A stretch of DNA of 64,000 bases from Maritalea sp051251695 (GTDB lineage: Bacteria; Pseudomonadota; Alphaproteobacteria; Rhizobiales; Devosiaceae). The notes below the pieces were generated by a model. The model did not search any database. It had not been told where the DNA came from and saw only the letters and a list, made by a program, of their open reading frames with translations. The DNA lies in NCBI RefSeq assembly GCF_051251695.1, contig NZ_JBPOEU010000005.1, positions 1 to 64,000 on the forward strand, written 5' to 3'. Positions within the stretch are counted from its first letter, which is position 1; each line of letters starts with the position of its first letter. The position numbers and the translations under genes were made by a program. Shown here in pieces: positions 1 through 9,027 of the stretch.

Positions 1-276
1 TATTTTATGCATTGGGAGGTCATGCGATGGTTAGCGCGGCAAAAGCGGATCAAGTGGTATGACCTTGGCGGCACGGATGGATTTTTAGGCCTGCACCAAT
101 TCAAAAATGGGATGGTGGGTAAAGCCGGTGTTGTCTCACAGGTGCCAAAAGTGATGAACTACGCGCATTGGATGTTGCCCCGATTGTTGGGCAATGGGTT
201 GTTTTTTGCTCGTGACGCGCGGGCTAACATTTTGCGCAAGATTAAGTCGCTTCAGACGCAGGGTCCAAACAACTAG
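1..276 (+). CDS. FemAB/GNAT-like aminoacyltransferase, C-terminal end (partial)
   Basis: The reading frame is open from the first base (Tyr-Phe precede the first Met at 7), so this is the 3' end of a gene that starts outside the window. The visible 91 residues contain the pattern WYDLGG, then FKNGMVGKAG, which resembles the end of the second acetyltransferase-fold domain of FemAB/FemX-like proteins (peptidoglycan cross-bridge or cell-envelope aminoacyl or acyl transfer). The stop codon overlaps the stop of the convergent NrtS gene. The N-terminal domain cannot be seen, so the substrate is not known. Confidence 0.6.
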   Translation, partial: YFMHWEVMRWLARQKRIKWYDLGGTDGFLGLHQFKNGMVGKAGVVSQVPKVMNYAHWMLPRLLGNGLFFARDARANILRKIKSLQTQGPNN

Positions 277-500
277 GCGCAATCATTGTCCTTGATGGCC
301 ATCACAGAGGACATCGTTGAAACCGCGTAGGGTACCAAAAACGTTGCGCCAATTTTCATGACGTCGCCGGCGGATAGGCTGGCTCCCATCATTTTGTCGT
401 AATAGTTGATGATGGCGATGATTGTGCCAACAATTAGCGCAATGATGATAGCGCGCCGCACAACGATTGGGCGCATGGAGATGGTGATAAACTCAGTCAT
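273..500 (-). CDS. nrtS: NrtS-like small nitrate/nitrite transporter
   Basis: A 75-residue membrane protein with two hydrophobic helices (about residues 14-31 and 47-65). It has the NrtS family pattern: an RAxxxALxVGTxxxxINYYD segment, then the FLVPYAVSTMSSV signature near the C-terminus. NrtS was described in cyanobacteria as a small nitrate/nitrite uptake protein. No nitrate reductase gene is near, so the substrate here is inferred from family alone. The gene stands alone, convergent with the FemAB-like gene, and its start lies 9 bp after the stop of the upstream GNAT gene on the same strand, so the two may be one transcript. Confidence 0.65.
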   Translation of the reverse strand: MTEFITISMRPIVVRRAIIIALIVGTIIAIINYYDKMMGASLSAGDVMKIGATFLVPYAVSTMSSVMAIKDNDCA

Positions 501-509
501 TTCTGCCTA

Positions 510-1106
510 CTATTTTGATTGTGAAATCCAACTCTTAATTTGCCTTATGGCACGCCCCAATCGGCCCGTTACGACAAATGGTTTGTAGCCGGGAATGGTC
601 TTTTCATACTGAACTTCAAATATTTTGTAGTCTTCGCCAAAAATGTGTTTCTCCAAATGCGCAGCCTCAGTCCAGCCATAGCGTTTGAGCAGCAACAACG
701 CGCCTCGATTTTCCGTTCTGGTGTATGTGACCATTTTGTGCCAGTGCCCGTTATTAAACAGTTCAATTTTATATTTGTTGCCCAAAATCGCCAGTTTAGA
801 TTTTCTGAACTCGGGCAAGATGTAGCTCCAATACAAAAAGACCACGCCATTGTCTGGGCCTGAGACCATAAAGCCTGCGCGAACGCCATCTTTTCTTAGA
901 ATAGTAAGGTGATCTGGGTCGTCGTCAAACAACGCTTGCAAGAAATTCTGGTTTACGCGTGCTTTTTCAAAGGCTTTGAACTCATCGCAATAGAAATCGA
1001 GTTCATCAATTGCTTGATGCACATGCTGGTGAAGCCAACCTAAATCTGACTGCTGAGCTGGCCCCACCGTCTCTGAAGTCGTTTTGTCGATTTCGGCGAT
1101 TTGCAT
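510..1106 (-). CDS. GNAT-like acyltransferase
   Basis: 198 residues. The middle part (about residues 60-150) has the alternating strand-helix layout of a GNAT fold: an acceptor segment (GFMVSGPDNGVVFLYWSYILPEFR), a long helix, and a segment with TRTENRGALLLLKRYGW, which matches the usual GNAT pattern in which an Asn-containing loop leads to the final helix and a YGF/W strand. The substrate cannot be told. About 265 bp upstream (1107-1372) separate it from the divergent acsA gene, and both promoters must lie there. Confidence 0.5.
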   Translation of the reverse strand: MQIAEIDKTTSETVGPAQQSDLGWLHQHVHQAIDELDFYCDEFKAFEKARVNQNFLQALFDDDPDHLTILRKDGVRAGFMVSGPDNGVVFLYWSYILPEFRKSKLAILGNKYKIELFNNGHWHKMVTYTRTENRGALLLLKRYGWTEAAHLEKHIFGEDYKIFEVQYEKTIPGYKPFVVTGRLGRAIRQIKSWISQSK

Positions 1107-1372
1107 TGCGAATTTTCCTCATTCGTTCAGCCTGCATTCTAATGCAGGTGTGTTTCACAATTCTTTCCATTGCCAAATTGTCCCAAAATTGGGCTAATCT
1201 AGTATTTGGAACCAAAAAGCCAATCGGAGATATTGACCCGGAGCATGCAACCCTTTAGCCATTTGAATACGGTGTTGTGGGGACAACGTGTAGTGCGCGT
1301 TTTGCATTGCCAACCGTAAGTCCGGCAGAAATGCCCCTGTTAGTAGACTTTAAAATGAGGAGGAGTGGCTCG

Positions 1373-3316
1373 ATGAGTGACAACATTTATCATCCACCAA
1401 AGAATATCGTCTCACACGCCAAGATTGACGCTGAAAAGTACAAGAAAATGTATGAGCAGTCGGTCAATGATCCGGATGGATTTTGGGGGGAGGCTGCAAA
1501 ACGTCTTGATTGGATGAAGACGCCGACCAAAATCAAAAACACAAGTTTTGAGCACCCGGACGTATCGATCAAGTGGTACGAAGATGGTGAGTTGAATGTG
1601 TCGGTAAACTGTATCGATCGTCATTTGCCTGACCGGGCCGATCAAGTCGCCCTCATTTGGGAAGGCGATGAGCCGGGCACAGATATGCACATCACTTACC
1701 GGCAATTGCATCGTCGTGTTTGCCGGTTTGCCAATGTGCTTAAGGATCTTGGCGTCACTAAAGGTGATCGCGTCACTATCTATCTGCCGATGATCCCAGA
1801 AGCTGCTTATGCTATGCTCGCCTGTACGCGCATTGGTGCAGTGCATTCAATTGTTTTTGCAGGGTTCTCACCTGAGGCGCTGGCTGGTCGGATCACAGAT
1901 TGCAAATCTAGTATTGTGATCACCGCTGACGAAGGTCGTCGTGGTGGCAAAACAGTGCCGTTAAAAGCGAACGTTGATGAAGCGGCTAAGCACGCGTTGG
2001 GCCTAGAGAAAATTCTGGTCGTTGAAAATACAGGTAATGAAATCGCCATGAAGGGCGGCCGCGACGTTTGGTGGCACGAAGCTGCAACCGGAGTTGATGA
2101 TTTTTGCAAGCCAGAGCGCATGAACGCTGAAGATCCGTTGTTCATTCTTTATACGTCTGGATCAACTGGCACGCCAAAGGGCGTATTGCATACGACAGGT
2201 GGTTATCTTGTTTATGCAGCCATGACCCACGAATATACATTCGATTATCATGATGGCGATATTTACTGGTGTACTGCCGACGTTGGATGGGTCACCGGGC
2301 ACAGCTACATCATCTATGGGCCATTGGCCAACGGCGCGACATCGCTAATGTTTGAGGGTGTACCCAACTATCCCGACGCATCTCGTTTCTGGCAGGTTTG
2401 CGAAAAACATAAGGTCAACCAGTTCTATACAGCTCCAACGGCCATTCGCGCACTAATGGGCGCAGGCAATGAATATGTCGAAAACTGTGACCTGAGTTCG
2501 CTTCGTATTTTAGGAACTGTCGGCGAGCCAATTAATCCAGAAGCCTGGAATTGGTACAATGAGATTGTCGGCAAGGGGAATTGTCCCATTGTTGATACAT
2601 GGTGGCAAACAGAGACTGGCGGTCATTTGCTGACGCCACTTCCAGGTGCCACACCAACAAAACCGGGATCAGCTACAAATCCGTTCTTTGGCATTCAACC
2701 AGTGATATTGGACCCGCAAAAGGGCACGGAAATTACCTCAGTCGAAGCCGAGGGCGTGTTGTGCATCAAGGACAGTTGGCCCGGCCAAATGCGTTCGATT
2801 TATGGTGACCACGGTCGGTTTGTGAAAACGTATTTCTCTGATTACAAGGGCTATTACTTTTCAGGTGATGGCTGTCGTCGCGATGCTGACGGATATTATT
2901 GGATCACCGGCCGTGTAGACGATGTGATCAATGTTTCTGGGCACCGCATGGGCACTGCCGAAATCGAAAGTGCTCTTGTTGCGCACAATAAGGTGTCTGA
3001 AGCCGCCGTGGTGGGGTATCCCCACAATGTAAAAGGGCAGGGCATTTATTGTTACGTCACGTTGATGGCCGGGGAACAATCAAGCGATGAGTTAAAACTT
3101 GAACTGCGCAATTGGGTCCGCAAAGAAATCGGTCCGATTGCCTCGCCTGATCTTATGCAGTTTGCGCCCGGTTTGCCCAAAACGAGATCTGGAAAAATCA
3201 TGCGCCGTATTTTGCGTAAGGTTGCAGAGAATGATTATGGCGCGCTGGGGGATACCTCAACTTTGGCCGATCCGAGCGTTGTTGATGATCTAATTGAAAA
3301 TCGTCAGAATAAGTAA
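1373..3316 (+). CDS. acsA: Acetyl-coenzyme A synthetase
   Basis: 647 residues from the ATG at 1373, which follows an AGGAGGA ribosome site; an upstream in-frame ATG at 1277 would add 32 residues unlike the family. The enzyme activates acetate with ATP and CoA through acetyl-AMP. Visible signatures: the phosphate loop YTSGSTGTPKG (about residue 291), the WWQTETGG acetyl-AMP motif, the hinge region and the C-terminal PKTRSGKIMRRILRK, whose lysine is the site of reversible acetylation in characterised Acs enzymes. Length matches the family (about 650). It is a single gene followed by its own terminator. Acetate use and recycling of overflow acetate are the likely roles. Confidence 0.95.
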   Translation: MSDNIYHPPKNIVSHAKIDAEKYKKMYEQSVNDPDGFWGEAAKRLDWMKTPTKIKNTSFEHPDVSIKWYEDGELNVSVNCIDRHLPDRADQVALIWEGDEPGTDMHITYRQLHRRVCRFANVLKDLGVTKGDRVTIYLPMIPEAAYAMLACTRIGAVHSIVFAGFSPEALAGRITDCKSSIVITADEGRRGGKTVPLKANVDEAAKHALGLEKILVVENTGNEIAMKGGRDVWWHEAATGVDDFCKPERMNAEDPLFILYTSGSTGTPKGVLHTTGGYLVYAAMTHEYTFDYHDGDIYWCTADVGWVTGHSYIIYGPLANGATSLMFEGVPNYPDASRFWQVCEKHKVNQFYTAPTAIRALMGAGNEYVENCDLSSLRILGTVGEPINPEAWNWYNEIVGKGNCPIVDTWWQTETGGHLLTPLPGATPTKPGSATNPFFGIQPVILDPQKGTEITSVEAEGVLCIKDSWPGQMRSIYGDHGRFVKTYFSDYKGYYFSGDGCRRDADGYYWITGRVDDVINVSGHRMGTAEIESALVAHNKVSEAAVVGYPHNVKGQGIYCYVTLMAGEQSSDELKLELRNWVRKEIGPIASPDLMQFAPGLPKTRSGKIMRRILRKVAENDYGALGDTSTLADPSVVDDLIENRQNK

Positions 3317-3340
3317 TTTTGCAATATGCATTTACTGATT

Positions 3341-3371
3341 GGGCATCGCGAACTTCGCGGTGCCCTTTTTT
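3341..3371 (+). terminator. Rho-independent terminator of acsA
   Basis: Stem GGGCATCGCG pairs with CGCGGTGCCC (one G-T pair) around a short AACTT loop, followed directly by six T. It lies 25 bp after the acsA stop. Confidence 0.85.
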
Positions 3372-3497
3372 GTGTCCAAAGATGAGTTAATACTCGGTTT
3401 ACCCAAATCCTCAAAATTTTGGGGCATTTAACTCCATCTATATAGCGGTTAGTGAATATGTCTGCTTGAACCCAGTTTCTGGGTCGAAGGGGCACAC

Positions 3498-4844
3498 ATG
3501 AGAATTTTTGGACGCATTTTTTCGGTATTGGTTTTGGTATGCATTTGCACAAGTGCAGCATTTGCTGACGATTGGGTGGCGACAAAACTGCGTGGTGGTG
3601 TGTTCGTTTTTGAGAATGGTGCATGGCTGCAGATCAAACGTGGTCATGTTGTTTCTGACGATAGTGCGATCCAAACCGCCAAACGTGCGCGCGTGGTGTT
3701 TTCCCGTGGCAAAGAAACAATCGACATTAAAGGTGATACCCGCATCCGAATTTCTGATCGGGAAGGGGCCAGCCGCACGGTTGTGTCGCAAGATTTCGGC
3801 GAAATTACAGTTGATGTTGAAAAACGAAACGTTGAACATTTTGAAGTGCGTTCACCACTGCTCGCAGCCGTGGTTAAAGGCACCAAGTTTACAGCGAGTG
3901 CGCGCGACGGGAAAGCGTCCATCAAGGTAGAGCGCGGACGTGTTGAGGCGCGCGACGATAAAGCGGACATGAAAGTGGACGTTATGCCCAACCAAAATGT
4001 TGCGATTGATAAAGATGAACAACCGGTGCTTATGGTTGAAGGTCGTGGCAAAAAAGAACCCATTCGGGCGATGAAGTCTGGGAAAGTTCTTTCGGTTAAA
4101 CAGATCATCGAAAAGGTCGAGAAAGCCAGACCATCGTCTCCTGTTGTGTTGGAAAATGTGGAAACCATTGCTGCGCAGCAGGGCACAAAAATGTCCGATA
4201 AAGATATGAAATTCGCGGCGGCCAAGCAGATGAAAGCGGCGAAAAAATCTGGAAAAGCAAAGGCGATTGCGCAGGCAAAAGCGTCAATGGATGTGGCTAA
4301 GGATGGGCGAAATGCCAAGAACGTTGCTGCGGCATTGAAGGCAAAACAGAGTTCTGATGCGTCAAAAGATACCGACCGCGACGATGCGAGATCTACCGAA
4401 CGAGCAGCGAAAAAGGACGTAAAGGCTGCGGAAAAAGCTTTGAAAGTAGCTAAAAAATCCGGAGATGAGCGCGCAATTCAAGCGGCAGAAACCGTTAAAG
4501 AAGCCGCAAAAGAGAATGTGAAAACTGTGCGGCAGGAAAATGCCAAGGCGAAAAAGGAAACCCCGAAAGAAAACAAGCGCAAAGACGACGATAAACGTAA
4601 AAGCGACGATAAGTCCAAGCGTGATGACAAAGGCAAGAGTGAAAACAAGCGAGCGGTCGAAGAAAAACCCAAAGGCGTGGAAAAACCCAAGAGCGTCGAT
4701 AAGCGCACGGGTGACGATAAACGCAAGAGCGATGATAAGCCAAAGAAAGAAGATAAAGGCCCGAGCGACAAGAAGGAAGACAAGCCTAAGAAGGAAGACA
4801 AGTCCGATAAGGATAAGAATGATAAGAAGGGCAAGAAAAAGTAG
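3498..4844 (+). CDS. FecR-domain secreted protein with long lysine-rich tail
   Basis: 448 residues. The ATG follows AAGGGG. A signal peptide covers about residues 1-24 (hydrophobic run ending in AFADD). A FecR-type domain follows (about 45-165): RGHVVSDDSAIQTAKRARVVF, then the typical strand repeats with VRSPLLAAVVKGTKF. From about residue 225 the protein becomes an Ala/Lys helix and then a low-complexity tail of Lys, Asp and Glu blocks (repeats such as DDKRKSDDK and KKEDK) to the end, in all about half of the protein. FecR domains of this kind often lie next to CHASE2 receptors, and the next gene encodes one, so it may be a periplasmic partner. Function unknown. The tail could bind an acidic polymer or peptidoglycan; that is speculation. 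Confidence 0.75.
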   Translation: MRIFGRIFSVLVLVCICTSAAFADDWVATKLRGGVFVFENGAWLQIKRGHVVSDDSAIQTAKRARVVFSRGKETIDIKGDTRIRISDREGASRTVVSQDFGEITVDVEKRNVEHFEVRSPLLAAVVKGTKFTASARDGKASIKVERGRVEARDDKADMKVDVMPNQNVAIDKDEQPVLMVEGRGKKEPIRAMKSGKVLSVKQIIEKVEKARPSSPVVLENVETIAAQQGTKMSDKDMKFAAAKQMKAAKKSGKAKAIAQAKASMDVAKDGRNAKNVAAALKAKQSSDASKDTDRDDARSTERAAKKDVKAAEKALKVAKKSGDERAIQAAETVKEAAKENVKTVRQENAKAKKETPKENKRKDDDKRKSDDKSKRDDKGKSENKRAVEEKPKGVEKPKSVDKRTGDDKRKSDDKPKKEDKGPSDKKEDKPKKEDKSDKDKNDKKGKKK

Positions 4845-4943
4845 AGCAGCCACTTATAATCCATTGGGTTTGATTAAGAGCGTCGTAACGCAAATGGTGC
4901 ATTGTTAAGTCTACGTTGTTTGTTGGGTTGAGTTGCACATTTT

Positions 4944-7736
4944 ATGCGAGCGTCGCTGAGAAATTTTGCGGTTCTATTTTTATTGGCACTTGTTTTGTTT
5001 TTGACCGGGCAAAACGGGTTTTTCCTTGGGGTGGACAACACCTTCAAAGAATGGCGTTTTAGTGGACATCAAGTCCCAGCCTCCGGCCAATTGGTTTTTG
5101 TCGACATAGATGCCCGTAGCTTACAAGAAATCGGTCAGTGGCCTTGGCCCAGAACGATTTATGCAGATGTCCTTGATAAGCTTATTGAAAATGATGCGGC
5201 AGATGTCGCGTTTGACATCGACTTTTCCAACACTTCGACAGCCGAAAATGATCTGGCGTTTGCAAATGCGCTAGAGCGTGCTGGTGGGTTTACCTATCTA
5301 GCCGCGTTGCAGCAATTGGGTTTTAACACGAATGGTGATCCCATACTGATCACCAATAAACCGTTGGATATTTTTTACGCGCATTCTGATTTGGCACTTG
5401 TAAATGTTGAGCCAGACAAGGATGGGCAAGTTTGGATGTTTTCCAAATATGGTATTGTTGACGGCGATATTGTGCCCTCACTGCCAACAATTTTTGCGCC
5501 CAAAGAGCATGAGAAAAATAATAATTCCTATTTCATCGATTTTTCAATCGACTTAGGTTCGATCGACCGTATATCGATCATAGACTTGTTAAACGGCCAG
5601 GTTGACCGAACGAGGATTGAAGGTAAAAAAGTTGTTATTGGAGCGTCTTCGCTAGACTTAGGCGACACACTCGATGTCCCCCACTATGGTCGTATTCCAG
5701 GGCCCTTGGTTCAATTGATGGCTGCTGAAACGCGCCTGCAAGGCCGGGAGTTGCAGCAAATAAACGTATTGGCCCCTTGGTTTTTGATCGTGCCACTGAT
5801 CTTTTTTGTGGCTCGCTTTAGGCGGATACGGTTTTTGCCCTTGGCATTCTTACTCGGTGGGTTTTCCGTCGGCGTGGAGTTTTTTGCCTTCATATTGCAG
5901 AGCCAGTTCTGCCAGATTATCGATGTGTTTTGGGTCCATTTGAGCGCGTTGTCTGTGTTCATCTATATGCAGTTTTACGCCATGGACATGCAAAAGATTT
6001 TGGTTCGGCAAGTGTCCGGCCAAAATGTAAGAATGCAAACAATACTCGATCGTATCATTTCCGATAATTTTGACGGCGTTGTGATTATTGACAGCAGCCG
6101 AAAAATTCTTGCGGCAAGTGCGCCTGCCGAAAAAATGCTGAGTATGCGTGACCATTTGGTTGGCGCGTCCTGTGGTGTATTGCCAGAAAGACTTTTTCAA
6201 GAAGTCAACCAAGCCTTTGCTGACGCAGCGACCAGAGTGGTGCCAATCATCGCGCCAATTTATGTTCTCAACAAAGATGAAAATGGCGACCCATCCCTCG
6301 TTATTGAATATTCAGTGACTGTTTCGTCTGTAAGCCGTGTCGATGGGCAGCGTTCTAAAGGTGCAACTGAATATGTCGCCTGCCTGACATTTCGCGATAT
6401 TACCCATCGGCACAATCATCAAAAACGCATGGACTTTTTGGCCAATCATGATCCGCTGACCGGGGCATTTACCCGATCAAGGCTTGAGGAAGAACTTGGC
6501 AATTTTGTTACAAGCGAAGATGGCGGCGAGAACGGTTTAACGGTCGTTCTGCTTGATCTGGATAGGTTCAAAAACGTCAATGAAACGCTCGGGCACGCCG
6601 CCGGTGACGGTGTTCTAATCGAAGTCGCAAACAGATTGGCCCAAAGTGGGCTCTATAGTGTGGCTCGACTTGGTGCGGACAGGTTCGCAGGTGCGTATCC
6701 GGGGGTGATGTCCACGATCGAAATTAGCAAACTTTTAGAGAAAATTATCGCGAATGTTACAGAGCCTTACGCCTTGGACGGCCACCGTGCCCTTATTGGC
6801 GTCAGCATTGGTGCAACCGACACTGAAAATTCTGGCTTTTCCCCCAATGTATTGATTTCTCAGGCAGATATGGCTTTATCTGAGGCAAAAGAAATTCCCG
6901 GCAATAGCTTTTTCTTGTTTAAATGTGAGCTGAATGACCGCATTCACGAGCGGCAGCGGGTTGAAATGGCCCTGCTAGATGCGGTTGGTCATGACCAACT
7001 TTATTTGCAATACCAGCCGCAGGTGGATTTGGCTGACGGCGAATGCGTCGGGGCCGAAGCGTTGGTCCGCTGGCTGCATCCAGAACTCGGCCGTGTCAGT
7101 CCTGACCGCTTTATTTCTGTGGCTGAAGATAGTGGTATGATCATTGAAATTGGCCGTTGGGTCTTGGTGAAAGCTTGTATTGACGCGATGGCTTGGCCAA
7201 AACCCTACAAGGTTGCCGTAAATGTTTCGGCTGTCCAATTCGAGTATGGCGATGTTGTCGGTGCTATTCGACATGCGTTGGAGGTGTCCGGCCTGCCGGT
7301 GGAACGTTTGGATATTGAGATCACTGAGAGCGTATTTGTGACCAAGCAAGATCGGTTCATTCAAACGCTTGATGAAATCGTGGATATGGGCGTTGGAGTT
7401 GCACTGGATGATTTTGGAACCGGCTATTCCTCATTGAGTTACCTTAGTCGTTTGCCCGTTGATAAAGTGAAGATCGACCAGTCATTTGTTCGTAATCTGC
7501 CTGACGACGAGCAATCCATGGCGATTGTACAATCAGTATTGTCCTTGTCTTCAGCCATGAACAAAACGGTTGTGGCAGAGGGTATTGAAACCGCTGATCA
7601 AGCTTGGGTGTTAAGGCTCGCCGGGTGTGGCATCGGTCAGGGATATTTGTTTGGGCGTCCGCAATCAAATGAAGAATTTTGCCGATATCTGGAGCGTGCG
7701 GACATACCAGACTTTTTGAACAAGTCGTCCGCATGA
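4944..7736 (+). CDS. CHASE2-PAS-GGDEF-EAL cyclic-di-GMP protein
   Basis: 930 residues. Order: N-terminal membrane helix (7-25), extracytoplasmic CHASE2 sensor (about 25-270), three membrane helices (about 275-350), PAS-like region (about 370-490), GGDEF domain (about 500-650) and EAL domain (about 675-920). The GGDEF signature is changed to GADRF (about residue 576), so cyclase activity is doubtful. The EAL domain keeps the catalytic set: EALVRW (about 705), NVSAVQFE, EITES, DDFGTG, KID and the EGIET segment, so it probably hydrolyses cyclic-di-GMP. With a flagellar region in the same window, a link to motility is plausible but not shown. It follows the FecR gene by 99 bp; no strong ribosome site is seen at the ATG. 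Confidence 0.9.
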   Translation: MRASLRNFAVLFLLALVLFLTGQNGFFLGVDNTFKEWRFSGHQVPASGQLVFVDIDARSLQEIGQWPWPRTIYADVLDKLIENDAADVAFDIDFSNTSTAENDLAFANALERAGGFTYLAALQQLGFNTNGDPILITNKPLDIFYAHSDLALVNVEPDKDGQVWMFSKYGIVDGDIVPSLPTIFAPKEHEKNNNSYFIDFSIDLGSIDRISIIDLLNGQVDRTRIEGKKVVIGASSLDLGDTLDVPHYGRIPGPLVQLMAAETRLQGRELQQINVLAPWFLIVPLIFFVARFRRIRFLPLAFLLGGFSVGVEFFAFILQSQFCQIIDVFWVHLSALSVFIYMQFYAMDMQKILVRQVSGQNVRMQTILDRIISDNFDGVVIIDSSRKILAASAPAEKMLSMRDHLVGASCGVLPERLFQEVNQAFADAATRVVPIIAPIYVLNKDENGDPSLVIEYSVTVSSVSRVDGQRSKGATEYVACLTFRDITHRHNHQKRMDFLANHDPLTGAFTRSRLEEELGNFVTSEDGGENGLTVVLLDLDRFKNVNETLGHAAGDGVLIEVANRLAQSGLYSVARLGADRFAGAYPGVMSTIEISKLLEKIIANVTEPYALDGHRALIGVSIGATDTENSGFSPNVLISQADMALSEAKEIPGNSFFLFKCELNDRIHERQRVEMALLDAVGHDQLYLQYQPQVDLADGECVGAEALVRWLHPELGRVSPDRFISVAEDSGMIIEIGRWVLVKACIDAMAWPKPYKVAVNVSAVQFEYGDVVGAIRHALEVSGLPVERLDIEITESVFVTKQDRFIQTLDEIVDMGVGVALDDFGTGYSSLSYLSRLPVDKVKIDQSFVRNLPDDEQSMAIVQSVLSLSSAMNKTVVAEGIETADQAWVLRLAGCGIGQGYLFGRPQSNEEFCRYLERADIPDFLNKSSA

Positions 7737-7797
7737 TTGCCCTTACTCTGCCTCTTTTGTTTTGCACAAATTAAACTCAAATTCTTTTGGAGATATT

Positions 7798-8889
7798 ATG
7801 CGCGTTGCTTTGATTGCGAGTTTGCTCGTTTGCATGTTTTTAAATGCCTCATCCGCCATGGCGCAGACCATCCGCGAAATGGCCGGTCAAATGATCATGA
7901 TTGGTTTTCCGCACGATAAGGCCGGTTCCGATAGTCATAAACGTTTGGCAGCATTGGTGAAGGCTGGGCAAATTGGCGGGGTGATGTATCTCAAGTTCAA
8001 TGTAAAAAGCTTAGCCGAAGTGACCAAAATGAACCGAGCGCTAAATAGTGCCGGCGCAAAGTTCAGCCCGTTGATCGCGATAGATCAAGAAGGCGGTGTT
8101 GTCGAACGGCTTACGAGTTCAGTTGGGTTTACGGAAATCCCCAAAGCACGAGAAGTCGCGCTCGGCATGAATAAGGATGGCGCAACCGAACTATATTCAG
8201 ACTTGGCAAAACGGATGGCGAAACTGGGGTTCAATGTCAATTTTGGCCCCGTTGTTGATGTGATCGTCAATAAGAACAACCCGATTATTGCCAAATATGG
8301 TCGCTCATATTCATCGCGCACCGACATTGTGACCAAATTTGCTGAGGCGTTTATTGATGGGCACCACAAGGCGGGCCTTTTGACGTCGCTCAAGCATTTC
8401 CCAGGACACGGCTCTAGTGCTGGGGATTCCCATCTGGGCTTCGTCGATATCACCAAAAGCTGGACCAAGGCAGAATATGAGCCATTTGAAGCGCTTATCG
8501 CGAACAACAAAGCCGACATGATTATGGCTGGCCATCTTTATCACAAGGGCTTTGTACAGGACGGTGAGGGGCAGGTCCCCGCCAGCCTATCGTCGGTCGC
8601 CTTAACGACGGTTTTGCGCCAAGGTATGGGATTTGACGGGGTGGTTATCTCGGATGATATGGAGATGGGCGCAATCACCAAGCATTACGGCTTTGAAGAT
8701 GCAATTATCCGCGCAGTTAGAGCTGGAAATGATATCTTGTTGTTCTCGAACACCATAAAGCCTTCTCTTGGCCTGCCGGAACGGATTTTGAGCGTTTTAG
8801 AAAAGGAAGCAGCTCGCGATCCAATTTTCGCTCAGCGGATTTCGCAAAGTTATCAGCGCGTTGTCGCCATGAAGTCAAAATTGAACTAA
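7798..8889 (+). CDS. Glycoside hydrolase family 3 beta-N-acetylhexosaminidase-like, secreted
   Basis: 363 residues from the ATG at 7798 (TTTTGGAGATATT before it); a start at 7762 would place extra residues before a clear signal peptide (hydrophobic run ending SSAMAQ). GH3 features: IAIDQEGGVVERL, the KHFPGHG motif with the following GDSH, which carries the general acid/base of NagZ-type enzymes, and VISDDMEMGAI with the nucleophile Asp. Cytosolic NagZ lacks a signal peptide, so this is a periplasmic or secreted relative that may cleave N-acetylglucosamine from peptidoglycan fragments or chitin oligomers. The substrate is not settled. Confidence 0.85.
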   Translation: MRVALIASLLVCMFLNASSAMAQTIREMAGQMIMIGFPHDKAGSDSHKRLAALVKAGQIGGVMYLKFNVKSLAEVTKMNRALNSAGAKFSPLIAIDQEGGVVERLTSSVGFTEIPKAREVALGMNKDGATELYSDLAKRMAKLGFNVNFGPVVDVIVNKNNPIIAKYGRSYSSRTDIVTKFAEAFIDGHHKAGLLTSLKHFPGHGSSAGDSHLGFVDITKSWTKAEYEPFEALIANNKADMIMAGHLYHKGFVQDGEGQVPASLSSVALTTVLRQGMGFDGVVISDDMEMGAITKHYGFEDAIIRAVRAGNDILLFSNTIKPSLGLPERILSVLEKEAARDPIFAQRISQSYQRVVAMKSKLN

Positions 8890-8960
8890 GTTTTGTTTTT
8901 GCGTATATTGGTAATGGTTAGTCGGTTTGTTGTTTTATTTGTGTGACGTCATCATATAGA

Positions 8961-8978
8961 CTGTCACAAAACTGAATC
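8961..8978 (+). promoter_or_regulatory. Candidate Pho box before the plcP-agt genes
   Basis: CTGTCACAAAACTGAATC: the first 7-mer matches the PhoB half-site CTGTCAY perfectly; the second, starting 11 bp later as expected for a Pho box, matches in CTG only. It ends 49 bp before the plcP-like start codon. The direct repeat spacing and the gene function support it; the weak second half does not. Confidence 0.35.
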
Positions 8979-9027
8979 CTGAATCGGATTAAAAAACTCA
9001 GCGCAGTAGATATTAGCGAGCGTAGGT

